Source: an uncultured Flavobacteriia bacterium
GTDB taxonomy: Bacteria; Bacteroidota; Bacteroidia; Flavobacteriales_D; Crocinitomicaceae
Direction: 5' to 3'
DNA: 46,820 nt
Assembly (NCBI GenBank): GCA_903873915.1
Contig: CAIQQH010000074.1
Coordinates: 1 to 46,820, forward strand
Positions 8,077-17,598 of the stretch are shown in pieces; position 1 is the stretch's first letter; each line of letters begins with the position of its first letter. A program made the position numbers and the translations under genes. A model generated the notes under the pieces. The model was not told the origin of the DNA and did no database searches. It saw nothing but the letters and a program-made list of their open reading frames with translations.

Positions 8077-8118
8077 TTCGAGAACCTCAAGCAACAATTC
8101 GAAAGCTTCAAGCAACGT
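8077..8118. repeat. Two tandem copies of a 21-bp imperfect repeat
   Basis: Copies at 8077-8097 and 8098-8118 match at 16 of 21 positions (TTCGA...TCAAGCAAC shared). The period of 21 is three heptads, in keeping with the 7-bp periodicity of the intergenic repeats at 21.3, 37.1 and 40.4 kb. The repeat lies just after a gene end. Confidence 0.6.
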
Positions 8119-8143
8119 GAAATTTTAAGGTGCCGAAGCTGTA

Positions 8144-8176
8144 ATCTTGCGGGCTGAGGCACTCGAAGCCCAAGAT
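8144..8176. terminator. Hairpin between convergent DUF4159 and argS genes
   Basis: ATCTTG-C-GGGCT (8144-8155) can pair with AGCCCAAGAT (8167-8176) around an 11-nt loop. There is no long T-run, so this is a weak bidirectional terminator candidate. It touches the argS stop codon. Confidence 0.35.
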
Positions 8177-10074
8177 CACATCCTTTCTGGCACCTCGACG
8201 CCCAACAATTTCATTGATGAACGAATTACCTTAGCAACACTGGCACTCATTGTCAATCGCATCCGTTTGAGATTTTCATCCGTTTCGATTAGGATCGGTA
8301 CCGTCTGATAAAAATGATTGTAGCTTTTGACCAATTCATACATGTAATTCGCCAATACGGCAGGAGAAAGCGTTTGACCAGCTTCAGCAATGACTGATGG
8401 ATATTCTGTCAATAATTTTATGACCTCTTTTTCCTCGTCGTTTAAAAGACACTCTTGAATAGTTCCTGCAGAGAAATTGGCTTTTGACAGTAAAGAACAA
8501 ATGCGCGCGTGGGTATATTGAATAAAAGGCCCAGTATTCCCATTCAATTCGATAGATTCTTCAGGATTGAACAACATCCGCTTTTTGGGATCAACCTTCA
8601 AAAGGTAATACTTTAAGCCGCCAAGTCCGATAATATTGAACAAATGTTCCTTCGCAGCATCCGTCATTCCTTCCAAATGTCCTCGTTCACGCGTCATTTC
8701 CGTTGCTTTCTCGACGACTTCAGCGATTAAATCATCCGCATCAACAACTGTTCCCTCGCGTGATTTCATTTTTCCTGAAGGCAAGTCAACCATCCCATAA
8801 CTGAGGTGGGAACAATTTGCCGCCCATGAATAGCCCAATTTCTCGAGAATCAAAAACAACACTTTAAAATGGTAATCCTGCTCATTCCCTACAGTATAAA
8901 TGATTCCATTCATCTCAGGAAAATCCTTGTATCGATCTACTGCGGTTCCAATATCTTGAGTCATGTAAACTGCTGTTCCATCCGAACGCAAGACCAACTT
9001 CTCATCAAGACCTGCATCTGTTAAATCGATCCAAACAGAACCATCCTCTTTCTTGTAGAAAACGCCTTTTTGAAGTCCTTCAACGACGATGTCCTTTCCC
9101 AATAAGAAGGTGTCTGATTCATAATAACTTTTCTCAAAATCAACGCCAATAGATTTGTAGGTGACATCAAATCCTTGGTAGACCCAATTATTCATTGTCG
9201 TCCAAAGCAAATATACTTGCGGGTCACGGGCCTCCCACTTCACAAGCATTTCTTTTACATCACGCAAAAGTGTGGTTTGATTTTTCGCCAAATCCTTGAT
9301 TTTATCCTCAATACCGGCGAGGGCTTTTTCGTCCTTGCCTTCTTTGGCTTCTGTCAATCGTTTGAACTCTGCAATAACAGATTCACTGGATGATTCAAAA
9401 TCTCCTTGTTCCCAGTTTCCAATGATTGACTTTGCTTCGGCATTGAAGTTACGGTCAAATTCCACATAGTATTTTCCAACGAGTTTATCGCCTTTCAACC
9501 CAGTATTCTGAGGGGTTTCACGTTCACCTTGATCATTTAACGGAGAAAAGCGTTCCCACGCAAGCATACTTTTGCAAATGTGAATCCCTCGGTCATTGAT
9601 GATTTGTGTTTTAATGACTTTATGGCCATTCGCCTTTAATATTTCTGCAACAGAATAACCAAGAAAAATATTTCGGAGGTGTCCAAGGTGCAAAGGCTTA
9701 TTGGTATTTGGCGAAGCATATTCCACCATTAAAAGTGGTTTCGACTCAGGTTTTTTAGACCCAAAATTTGGATCCTTTTGAATGTCCTCGAGTGCATTCA
9801 CCCAATATTCTGATGACAAATGAATGTTCAAGAACCCCCCGAGCACGTCTATTTGCTGAATGCCTTTAAACTCGGAAATGAGTGCAAGTCGAATTTTCTC
9901 TCCAAGTTCTTGAGGCGACGCTTTCAGTGCCTTGACGAAAGGAAAAAGCAATAAAGTCAAATCGCCAGAGACCTCTTTTTTTGTTCGCTGCACTTGCACC
10001 ATTCCTGAAGACACATCGGTTCCAAAAAGTGTGACACTGTGGTGGAGTAAAAATTCTTTTATTTCGTGTTCCAT
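8176..10074 (-). CDS. argS: Arginine-tRNA ligase
   Basis: The 632-aa class I aminoacyl-tRNA synthetase starts with the ArgS N-terminal (Add1) domain. Next is the HIGH-type motif HLGH (129-132) within SPNTNKPLHLGHLRN. The KMSK-equivalent is KMKSREG (435-441). The C-terminal DALR anticodon-binding domain ends the protein (VIRSSMKLLGVEVPERM). It charges tRNA-Arg, and the family needs tRNA for amino-acid activation. Length is slightly above the bacterial average because of an inserted charged helix (about residues 220-270). The gene begins 3 nt after the arginase stop and shares its promoter. Confidence 0.96.
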   Translation of the reverse strand: MEHEIKEFLLHHSVTLFGTDVSSGMVQVQRTKKEVSGDLTLLLFPFVKALKASPQELGEKIRLALISEFKGIQQIDVLGGFLNIHLSSEYWVNALEDIQKDPNFGSKKPESKPLLMVEYASPNTNKPLHLGHLRNIFLGYSVAEILKANGHKVIKTQIINDRGIHICKSMLAWERFSPLNDQGERETPQNTGLKGDKLVGKYYVEFDRNFNAEAKSIIGNWEQGDFESSSESVIAEFKRLTEAKEGKDEKALAGIEDKIKDLAKNQTTLLRDVKEMLVKWEARDPQVYLLWTTMNNWVYQGFDVTYKSIGVDFEKSYYESDTFLLGKDIVVEGLQKGVFYKKEDGSVWIDLTDAGLDEKLVLRSDGTAVYMTQDIGTAVDRYKDFPEMNGIIYTVGNEQDYHFKVLFLILEKLGYSWAANCSHLSYGMVDLPSGKMKSREGTVVDADDLIAEVVEKATEMTRERGHLEGMTDAAKEHLFNIIGLGGLKYYLLKVDPKKRMLFNPEESIELNGNTGPFIQYTHARICSLLSKANFSAGTIQECLLNDEEKEVIKLLTEYPSVIAEAGQTLSPAVLANYMYELVKSYNHFYQTVPILIETDENLKRMRLTMSASVAKVIRSSMKLLGVEVPERM

Positions 10075-10077
10075 CTT

Positions 10078-11037
10078 TTAATTTCGGTTTTCAATGGTGC
10101 TCGCTACAGATTCCAATAATCCAAAAGCAAGCTCAGCCATTCTATTCATTTTTTCGTCCAAACAAGGATTTATCTCTACAAATTCAGCACAGATCACACG
10201 CTGATCTTCACACAAACCAACTAGAATTTCTTTGGCTTGATCAGGTGTAAGTCCATTTTTCACCGGTGTACCTGTTCCTAATGATGTCAACGACGGATCC
10301 ATAGAATCAACATCAAAAGAAACATAAAGAATATCACAATCCTTTAAAATACTTAGGGTTTGCTGAACAATTTGAGCTGCTCCTTCCTCATTGACCTGAC
10401 TTACAGGAATTACCGAAATAGAATGCTGATCAATCAAGGCACTTTCTTGCGTTTCAAAATCTCTTAAGGCAATAAAAACCAAGTCCTTCGCTAAAATTTT
10501 TGGGCCAGAGAAACCAATATTCTTCAATCGATCCCAAATGGCTACCGTTTCTTGGTCCACCTCATTTGATTTACATTGCATATTGTCCTCACACAAGGCA
10601 ATGGCAAGTGGCATACCATGCATGTTCCCTGAAGGCGTTGTATACGGTGTATGCAAATCCGCATGAGCATCAATCCAAACTAAACCCAAACGTTTGTCAG
10701 GGTAGGCTTCTTTAATACCCGCTATCGTTCCAGATGCTGAAGCATGGTCCCCTGCCAAAACCAGCGGAAAATGTTCGTCTGAAAGACAGGCAGAAACTTG
10801 ATTAGCGACAGACGAATAAACGTTCTCAAAACCATTGATTCTTTTGGCAAATGGATGCGTGTCTATATGGTCCAACAACTCGTTTCGATCGGCAATGCGC
10901 ACCATCGGGTAACGAGCAAAAAAACCATTTCCTTGACTTCGTGCAGCAGCCATCAAAGCATCCGCTCCCAGGGAAGACCCACGAGTACCTGCTGCAATTT
11001 CAGATCGATTTATGAGTAAACTTATCTCCTTCTTCAT
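10078..11037 (-). CDS. Arginase family ureohydrolase, probably arginase
   Basis: The 319-aa protein shows the binuclear Mn site of ureohydrolases: GDHAS (His98), DAHADLHTP (Asp123, His125, Asp127) and SFDVDSMDP (Asp242, Asp244). The substrate loop SGNMHGMPLA (136-145) and the FVEINP element near residue 285 favour arginase over agmatinase or formimidoylglutamase. Arginase hydrolyses arginine to ornithine and urea. The GDHS serine is replaced by Ala-Ser (GDHAS). The gene has a good promoter and is directly followed by argS, so arginine breakdown and arginine charging are co-transcribed. Specificity for arginine is inferred from motifs only. Confidence 0.85.
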   Translation of the reverse strand: MKKEISLLINRSEIAAGTRGSSLGADALMAAARSQGNGFFARYPMVRIADRNELLDHIDTHPFAKRINGFENVYSSVANQVSACLSDEHFPLVLAGDHASASGTIAGIKEAYPDKRLGLVWIDAHADLHTPYTTPSGNMHGMPLAIALCEDNMQCKSNEVDQETVAIWDRLKNIGFSGPKILAKDLVFIALRDFETQESALIDQHSISVIPVSQVNEEGAAQIVQQTLSILKDCDILYVSFDVDSMDPSLTSLGTGTPVKNGLTPDQAKEILVGLCEDQRVICAEFVEINPCLDEKMNRMAELAFGLLESVASTIENRN

Positions 11038-11053
11038 ACGTAAAAATAGTCCT

Positions 11054-11083
11054 CAAAATTAACACAAATACCCGATAGACAAA
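11054..11083 (-). promoter_or_regulatory. Promoter of the arginase-argS operon
   Basis: Minus strand TTTG (11080-11083), 18-nt spacer, TAATTTTG (11054-11061), 16 nt before the ATG. Both boxes match the consensus. Confidence 0.65.
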
Positions 11084-11176
11084 CACGAAAAATGTGTAAC
11101 CTTCGAATTGATATGCGTTTGCTTTTTTCATCATTGCTGATAAAAAAAATGTACTTTCGGCTTAAATTTCACTTCA

Positions 11177-11857
11177 ATGATCAAGCTATTTTCACTTTTT
11201 ATTTTCATTGGTTTCACCGCTAAAATTTCGGCACAAACTGCACAAGAATTCGAGAATTTTTCCGGTAAACTCGTCTATTCTGTTACAATCACAGATACTT
11301 CGCTTCAAAAAATGATTCCATCTCGACAGATGATTGTTTACACCAACGATACACTTATTCGCATAGAAAACACAACAGATCAACTTGGCTATCAGGTTAT
11401 CATTAAACACTTGACTTTCAATAAGTCATACCTACTCTTGAATACTCCAATAAACAATTACGCAATCCAGACGGATTACAATGATGGTCAAGAAATCAAA
11501 TACCCCTACAGCTATACCACAAAGCGTGGAAAGCGGAAAATTTTGGGACTGAAGGCAAGGCGATTAATGGTGAGTCATGAGAATTTCGAAGAACCGCTTG
11601 AGTTCTTATACCTTCCACAGTACACTCCGAAATACATCAATACTTTAGAGAATTTCCCGGGACTGCCTGTGCTATATTACATTTCTTCGGTGGACGGAAC
11701 CTATGAATACCGTTTAATTTCTATTGAAAAAACCACACCAAACCATGATCTTTTTGGAGTGCCCTCAGACTACAAAAGAGTAACTTTCGACAACTTCTTA
11801 AACGAGATGTTACAGTACCAGCAGCAAAGCGAGGGAATCGAGATTGAACACGAATGA
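11177..11857 (+). CDS. Secreted protein of unknown function
   Basis: The 226-aa protein has a Sec signal peptide (MIKLFSLFIFIGFTAKISAQ). The mature part begins with FSGKLVYSVTITDT and continues with predicted beta-strands (IVYTNDTLIRIENTTD; KSYLLLNTPINNYAIQ; RKILGLKARRL). This pattern of a precursor strand, loss of a signal, then a repeated beta sheet resembles DUF4412/GLPGLI-like or LolA-like periplasmic proteins, but I cannot assign it. In many Flavobacteriales a lipoprotein-carrier gene precedes ftsK; whether this is an analogue is unknown. A near-consensus -7 box (TACTTTCG, 11152-11159) lies 17 nt upstream. The ftsK gene follows after 91 nt. Confidence 0.7.
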   Translation: MIKLFSLFIFIGFTAKISAQTAQEFENFSGKLVYSVTITDTSLQKMIPSRQMIVYTNDTLIRIENTTDQLGYQVIIKHLTFNKSYLLLNTPINNYAIQTDYNDGQEIKYPYSYTTKRGKRKILGLKARRLMVSHENFEEPLEFLYLPQYTPKYINTLENFPGLPVLYYISSVDGTYEYRLISIEKTTPNHDLFGVPSDYKRVTFDNFLNEMLQYQQQSEGIEIEHE

Positions 11858-11948
11858 TTCCTACTAACATCGAGGTGTTTATACTTCGGTGAAGACGGTC
11901 TTCAGAATCCTCATTGCCGTATCTATCTTCGTACATTAAATTCACCGC

Positions 11949-14489
11949 ATGGCAGAAAACGAGTACCGCGAGAAAGAACGCATCGACGAGGAAACTCAAG
12001 AAAAAACTACCGCTAAGCGCACAAAAGCGAAGAAGGAAGGGAAATCAACTGCAGCAAAAGGGGCATTTTCTGCTCTTTCCGGACGCATCGATGCGAAAAA
12101 AGTGAAAACTGCTTTTGGTTCACTGCTCATCTTAATGTCATTTTACACCTTTCTATCATGTCTTTCTTACCTGTTTACATGGGCTCAAGACCAAGACCAA
12201 GTACTCGATAAATCACTTTTAACTTATCTTTTCGAAAATGATGAAAAACCTGTTGACAATTGGCTAGGTAAATTTGGGGCATGGACCTCTCACCTCTTCA
12301 TTTTTAGATGGTTTGGTGTCTCCTCTTTCGGAATCTCTTTCCTTCTATTCATCTCCGGGGTTCGGGTGCTCTTTGATGTTGAATTGGTGCCGCTTCGCAA
12401 ATGGTTTGCACGAACTTCAGTTTTGATTGTTTGGACTTCACTTCTTTTTGGTTTTTTTGCGTCAAACATCAACTACCTAGGCGGAGGATTTGGCTTTTAC
12501 ACCAATGAGTGGCTCGCGATGTCCTTGGGTCGATTTGGCTCACTATCTTTCATACTCGTGATGGGTTACGTCCTTTCCGTAGTTTTATTCAATCCCGACT
12601 TTAAAGGGATTTTCAATCGCTTTTTTGGAGGTAAAGAGGAACTCGAAAATTCAACAGCGACTGCCTCAGCCAATAGTTCCGAAAACATGCTTTACGAGGA
12701 TATTCGCGTTGTTAACAGCATTAAAGACGAAGAAATTGAAGAGGACAACATCACCGAAACCATTCATTTTGATCAAGAGGAAGAAGACGATGTAGAAGAA
12801 TTCGATGATTCTGAATTGATCATCACCTACAAAGACACAGAATCTGAGGTAAGCGCCTCTTCATTGACGGAAGAAATGGATCTCAGCGACATTGAAGATG
12901 AAACGTTCTCTGTAGACATCGTAAAAGCAGAAGAGCAGTTGGACACTGAGGATCTTGATCGTCTAAGAAAAGAATACGGTGACTATGACCCCAAGCTAGA
13001 TTTAGCTGATTTTATGTTGCCTCCAATCGACTTGTTGAAAGAATATGGAAACGGAGGGGTGACCATCAATAAGCAAGAAATAGAAGACAATAAAAATCGA
13101 ATTGTCCAGACCCTATCGCATTACAAAATTGAAATTGCATCCATCAAAGCAACACCTGGTCCAACGGTGACCTTGTACGAAATTGTCCCCGCTCCTGGTG
13201 TACGGATTTCAAAAATTAAAAATCTCGAGGACGATATTGCTTTAAGCTTAAGCGCTCTAGGCATACGCATCATCGCGCCAATTCCCGGGAAAGGGACAAT
13301 CGGTATCGAGGTACCGAAATCGAACCCTGAGATGGTAAGCATGCGTTCTCTAATTGCTTCAGAAAAATTTCAGAATTCTGATTATGAACTACCTATCGTT
13401 ATCGGAAAGACAATTAGTAACGAAACGTACACCTTCGACCTCACCAAAATGCCTCACTTGCTTGTCGCAGGTTCTACGGGACAGGGTAAATCTGTGGGCC
13501 TAAACGCCATACTCATTTCGATGCTCTACAAAAAGCATCCAGCGCAAGTAAAATTTGTCTTGGTCGATCCTAAAAAAGTGGAATTGACCCTCTTCAATAG
13601 GATTGAACGCCATTACTTGGCAAAACTTCCAGGAGAAGAGGATGCCATCATAACCGATGTTTCTAAGGTGGTAAACACCTTGAATTCACTTTGCATCGAA
13701 ATGGATGATCGCTATGAATTGCTCAAGGATGCAAGTGTTCGGACAATAAAAGAATACAACACGAAATTTATTGCCCGAAAATTAAATCCCGAAAAAGGAC
13801 ACCGCTACTTGCCCTACATCGTCGTTTTAATTGATGAGTTTGCCGATTTGATCATGACGGCAGGAAAAGAGGTCGAACATCCGATTGCCAGAATCGCGCA
13901 GCTCGCTAGAGCCATTGGAATTCACCTGATCGTTGCGACTCAAAGACCTTCAGTAAATGTCATTACAGGTATGATTAAAGCGAATTTCCCAGCGCGCATT
14001 GCCTTCAGAGTATTGTCTAAAATCGATTCACGCACCATACTAGATGCCTCGGGAGCGGATCAATTGATTGGACGTGGAGACATGCTCATCTCCAACGGGT
14101 CTGAATTAATTCGTCTTCAATGTGGCTTCGTAGATACGCCTGAAGTTGAAGCAATTTGTGCATTTATTGGTGAACAAAGGGCATACCCAGAGGCCTTATT
14201 GCTGCCCGAATATGTAGGCGAAGGTGGTGATGGCGGAAGTGATATCGACATGAACGAAATCGACAACATGTTTGCGGATGCCGCACGCATTGTCGTGATC
14301 AATCAACAGGGCTCAGCGAGCTTGTTGCAGCGAAAACTTAAGCTTGGGTACAACCGTGCGGGTCGAATCGTTGATCAACTTGAAGGAATGGGAATAATTG
14401 GGCCCTTCCAAGGAAGTAAAGCACGTGAGGTATTGTATGGCGACATCGAGTCATTGGATGAGTTCCTGCGATCGAGGGGAATAATTTAG
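11949..14489 (+). CDS. ftsK: DNA translocase FtsK
   Basis: The 846-aa protein has a charged N-terminus and a membrane region of about four TM segments (roughly residues 53-220). An acidic, low-complexity linker follows (about 230-340, many Glu and Asp). The RecA-like motor has Walker A GSTGQGKS (about 508-515) and Walker B VVLIDEFADL (about 622-631). The C-terminal winged-helix gamma domain, which reads the chromosome-polarity sequences, ends GYNRAGRIVDQLEGMGIIGP. FtsK pumps DNA at the division septum to resolve chromosome dimers and helps assemble the divisome. A near-consensus -7 box (TATCTTCG, 11924-11931) lies 17 nt upstream. Length and order of domains are normal for Bacteroidota. Confidence 0.96.
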   Translation: MAENEYREKERIDEETQEKTTAKRTKAKKEGKSTAAKGAFSALSGRIDAKKVKTAFGSLLILMSFYTFLSCLSYLFTWAQDQDQVLDKSLLTYLFENDEKPVDNWLGKFGAWTSHLFIFRWFGVSSFGISFLLFISGVRVLFDVELVPLRKWFARTSVLIVWTSLLFGFFASNINYLGGGFGFYTNEWLAMSLGRFGSLSFILVMGYVLSVVLFNPDFKGIFNRFFGGKEELENSTATASANSSENMLYEDIRVVNSIKDEEIEEDNITETIHFDQEEEDDVEEFDDSELIITYKDTESEVSASSLTEEMDLSDIEDETFSVDIVKAEEQLDTEDLDRLRKEYGDYDPKLDLADFMLPPIDLLKEYGNGGVTINKQEIEDNKNRIVQTLSHYKIEIASIKATPGPTVTLYEIVPAPGVRISKIKNLEDDIALSLSALGIRIIAPIPGKGTIGIEVPKSNPEMVSMRSLIASEKFQNSDYELPIVIGKTISNETYTFDLTKMPHLLVAGSTGQGKSVGLNAILISMLYKKHPAQVKFVLVDPKKVELTLFNRIERHYLAKLPGEEDAIITDVSKVVNTLNSLCIEMDDRYELLKDASVRTIKEYNTKFIARKLNPEKGHRYLPYIVVLIDEFADLIMTAGKEVEHPIARIAQLARAIGIHLIVATQRPSVNVITGMIKANFPARIAFRVLSKIDSRTILDASGADQLIGRGDMLISNGSELIRLQCGFVDTPEVEAICAFIGEQRAYPEALLLPEYVGEGGDGGSDIDMNEIDNMFADAARIVVINQQGSASLLQRKLKLGYNRAGRIVDQLEGMGIIGPFQGSKAREVLYGDIESLDEFLRSRGII

Positions 14490-14520
14490 CCCTTACCAAC
14501 GGCTATTTCATTAGAATCAG

Positions 14521-14528
14521 TAGTTTTG
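14521..14528 (+). promoter_or_regulatory. -7 box of the M14 peptidase gene
   Basis: TAGTTTTG, a perfect TAnnTTTG box. Transcription would begin near 14534, which favours the ATG at 14548 over the one at 14536. Confidence 0.5.
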
Positions 14529-14547
14529 ATGCTCAATGCTGATTCCT

Positions 14548-17013
14548 ATGCGTACTCTTATTGTTCTTGTCACAGCCATTCTTTTTGGCCAATCATCAAC
14601 GGCTCAACTCAAAAGTCCTGAAGCATTTTTAGGATTCCCTCTTGGTGACCATTTCAATGATCACCATACTGTGGTGGCTTATTTCGAACAGTTGGAATTG
14701 AATTCGAATGGAGGACTTATTCTTGAAGAGTATGGCAGAACAAATGAGAACAGACCTTTGGTGGTGGCTTATATTTCCACTCCGGAGAACCTCAAACGGA
14801 TCGAAGAAATTAAAAAAGCCCATGGTTCACTCGAGAAGAATGAGAACATTGCCATCGTGTGGATGAGTTACAATGTTCATGGCAACGAAAGTTCAGGTAC
14901 GGAAGCAGCAATGAAAACAGCACATGAACTCCTAACTCAACATCAAGATTGGCTTAAAAACACACTCGTCATCATGGATCCATGCATCAATCCAGATGGA
15001 CGTGATCGCTATGTTCACTGGTACAATCAGGTTGCCAATTCAACACCTAACCCAGATCCATCTGCGGCAGAGCACGATGAGCCGTGGCCAAGTGGGAGAC
15101 CAAATCACTACATGTTCGATTTGAACAGAGACTGGGCTTGGTTGACGCAAGTAGAATCACAACAACGCATCAAATTGTACAATCAATGGTTACCTCACGT
15201 GCATGTCGATTTTCACGAGCAAGGCATCAATGAGCCCTATTATTTTGCGCCGGCAGCTGAACCTTACCATGAAGTAATTACCGACTGGCAGCGTGAATTC
15301 CAAAACGGGCTTGGTAGAAATCATGCCACCTATTTTGACAAACAAGGATGGTTTTACTTTACACGGGAAATTTTTGATCTTCTTTACCCAAGTTATGGTG
15401 ACACCTACCCTACCTTCAGTGGTGCCGTGGGCATGACCTATGAGCAAGCGGGAAATGGACGCGCAGGCTTAGCCATTCAAACCAACGATGGAGATACCTT
15501 GAAACTTTCTGAGCGCATTGCCCATCATCATACAACAGGAATTTCAACCGTTCAGTATTCCTCCATGAAATCGTCCGAATTGATACATTCGTTCAATGAT
15601 TTTGTCACAAAGAAAAATTACAAATACAAAAGCTACGTCGTCGGTGGGAATTCTGACCATGTTCTTGCCCTAAAGAAACTGCTTGATGCGCATAACATCA
15701 TCTACTCGTTTGGAACAGGACAAACGATTGTAAAAGGCTTTGATTATGTAAAAAATAGACAGGGTGCAATGATCCCGGGAGTGAATCACCTCATCATTCA
15801 CACCGATCAACCGAAAGGAACATTGGTCAATGTACTTTTTGAACCGAAAACAAAACTTTCAGACTCCCTTACTTACGACATTACAGCGTGGTCACTTCCA
15901 TACGCTTACGGACTCGAAGCGATTGCCTCCGAAACCAAAATACAAGGGGTCAAAGTAACTCCAGTATTCGCACCAAACACCGCAGACAATGATGCTTATG
16001 CCTACCTTACGGATTGGAACAGTATGAGTGATGCACGATTCCTCACAGATATCTTACAACAGGGCATTCGCGTGCGATTTGCTGAAAATCCGTTTACCTT
16101 AAATGGAAAGGAATATGCGAGAGGGACACTGATTATTGCCAAAGGAGATAACTCCTCCAAATTATTCACTGAAACATTGATTTCTATTGCCAATGCACAT
16201 GAAAAATACCTTACAACAACTCGCACAGGAATGGTTGATCAAGGCAATGACTTGGGCTCCTCCTATGTGAAAATGATTCATACACCAAAAGTCGCTATGC
16301 TTTTTGGAGATGCAACATCTTCCTTAAGTGCAGGCGAAACCTGGCATTTTTTCGAAAATGAATTGAAATTCCCTATCACGCAGATACACCCCAATCTATT
16401 GGATGCTCAGCAACTCGCACAATTCAACGTACTGATCATCCCTGAAGGCGATGCGTCAATTTTCATGGATGAGGCCACAAAAACGACCCTTCACACCTGG
16501 ATTTCAAATGGTGGAAAAGTCATTGCCATTGGTGCATCTGCAGCGGGTTTCACAACTGATCAAGGATACGCATTGAAAGTAAAAAGCATTGATGAAAGCA
16601 AGGAAGGTGATGCCGAAGAAGTGCATGAACACCCACACATCAAATACAACGAGCAAGAACGTGAATACATCAAGCAGACCATAACAGGAGCCATTTTTCG
16701 CTGCACTGTAGATCACACAAATCCTTTGGCATTTGGGTATACCGGCGATTATTTCACACTTAAATTAAGTGCGGATGGCTATGATTGTTTTAGTGATGCC
16801 GCAAATGTGGTAACACTTCCAGAAAAACCAGAACTTATCGCTGGATTTGCAGGATGTGAAGCATTAAAAAATCAGCCAAAAACTCTGGTTATTGGTCAAG
16901 AAAATATTGGGAACGGATGTATCATTTATATGATCGACAACCCATTGTTCCGCGGATTCTGGGAAAATGGAAAACTCTTCATGGCAAATGCCATTTTCTT
17001 GAGCAATCAGTAA
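14548..17013 (+). CDS. Secreted M14-family zinc carboxypeptidase with a C-terminal GATase-like region
   Basis: The 821-aa protein begins with a signal peptide (MRTLIVLVTAILFGQSSTAQ). The M14 domain follows with the HxxE zinc site in NVHGNESSG (His111, Glu114), NPDGRDRY (about 148-155) and the third ligand in HVHVDFHEQG (His223). GMTYEQAGNGRAGL contains the probable catalytic Glu. The C-terminal third contains LIIPEGDASIFMDEATK and GGKVIAIGASAAGF, resembling a class-I glutamine-amidotransferase-like fold often fused to Bacteroidota M14 peptidases. It probably degrades peptides outside the cytoplasm. An in-frame ATG at 14536 (four residues longer) is an alternative start, but it lies almost on the predicted transcription start. 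It converges directly with the next gene, with no gap between stop codons. Confidence 0.88.
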   Translation: MRTLIVLVTAILFGQSSTAQLKSPEAFLGFPLGDHFNDHHTVVAYFEQLELNSNGGLILEEYGRTNENRPLVVAYISTPENLKRIEEIKKAHGSLEKNENIAIVWMSYNVHGNESSGTEAAMKTAHELLTQHQDWLKNTLVIMDPCINPDGRDRYVHWYNQVANSTPNPDPSAAEHDEPWPSGRPNHYMFDLNRDWAWLTQVESQQRIKLYNQWLPHVHVDFHEQGINEPYYFAPAAEPYHEVITDWQREFQNGLGRNHATYFDKQGWFYFTREIFDLLYPSYGDTYPTFSGAVGMTYEQAGNGRAGLAIQTNDGDTLKLSERIAHHHTTGISTVQYSSMKSSELIHSFNDFVTKKNYKYKSYVVGGNSDHVLALKKLLDAHNIIYSFGTGQTIVKGFDYVKNRQGAMIPGVNHLIIHTDQPKGTLVNVLFEPKTKLSDSLTYDITAWSLPYAYGLEAIASETKIQGVKVTPVFAPNTADNDAYAYLTDWNSMSDARFLTDILQQGIRVRFAENPFTLNGKEYARGTLIIAKGDNSSKLFTETLISIANAHEKYLTTTRTGMVDQGNDLGSSYVKMIHTPKVAMLFGDATSSLSAGETWHFFENELKFPITQIHPNLLDAQQLAQFNVLIIPEGDASIFMDEATKTTLHTWISNGGKVIAIGASAAGFTTDQGYALKVKSIDESKEGDAEEVHEHPHIKYNEQEREYIKQTITGAIFRCTVDHTNPLAFGYTGDYFTLKLSADGYDCFSDAANVVTLPEKPELIAGFAGCEALKNQPKTLVIGQENIGNGCIIYMIDNPLFRGFWENGKLFMANAIFLSNQ

Positions 17014-17598
17014 TTAGCGTTGAGAGACTTTGGTCTGAAAGAGGTTCAGGTTAAATCCCAATCCTGCCGTGAATAAAACCTCACCAAGATATGCCGACCC
17101 CGTATTCAAGCCCCGGTAATACGTGTGTGTATACGCCACATCAGCGAAGAAATTAAAGTACTTCCACACAAAAAAGGTGGAACCAACATGCAACGCAGCT
17201 GATGGACATGCTTTTACCAGTGGATTTAATTGAACACTACCTACTGGTTTTATTACGGCCATTCCTGGCTGAAATCCAATGTGCACATCCCAGTTCTTTT
17301 TATTGAAATGGTAAAACGCTCCGAAATAAACACTCAGATTCCGTCCGTAGCGCCATGTTTCTTGCGATGCCTTTGATTGACCATCCACATACCACAATAC
17401 GTCTCCCCTAAAACTCAACTTGCGGCTCGTATACACTTCGGAAAAACCTGAAAAATAGACGTTTCGCATGGGCTGACCAACCATAAGCCCTGGAGTTATA
17501 CTCCCCGTGGCTTTAATCAAGCCTGGACCGATGAGATCTTGAGAAAATGAAGTACCCACCACAAACATACATGCCGCAATAACGAATCCTCTTACCAT
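17014..17598 (-). CDS. Small outer-membrane beta-barrel protein (second of a pair)
   Basis: The 194-aa protein has a signal peptide (MVRGFVIAACMFVVGTSFSQ), then alternating aromatic strands such as NVYFSGFSEVYTS, LSVYFGAFYHF and FNFFADVAYTHTYYRG. The last is a terminal-strand-like segment before LGFNLNLFQTKVSQR. It looks like an eight-stranded OMP barrel. Its ATG lies inside the stop region of the upstream barrel gene (7-nt overlap, ATGGTAA), which suggests translational coupling and joint function. Function unknown. Confidence 0.72.
   Translation of the reverse strand: MVRGFVIAACMFVVGTSFSQDLIGPGLIKATGSITPGLMVGQPMRNVYFSGFSEVYTSRKLSFRGDVLWYVDGQSKASQETWRYGRNLSVYFGAFYHFNKKNWDVHIGFQPGMAVIKPVGSVQLNPLVKACPSAALHVGSTFFVWKYFNFFADVAYTHTYYRGLNTGSAYLGEVLFTAGLGFNLNLFQTKVSQR

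Noticed and set aside
11891-11903. Palindrome GAAGAC-G-GTCTTC between the secreted-protein gene and ftsK
   Set aside because: Short, no T-run and no second copy in the region. It could be an operator or chance; not supported enough to list.
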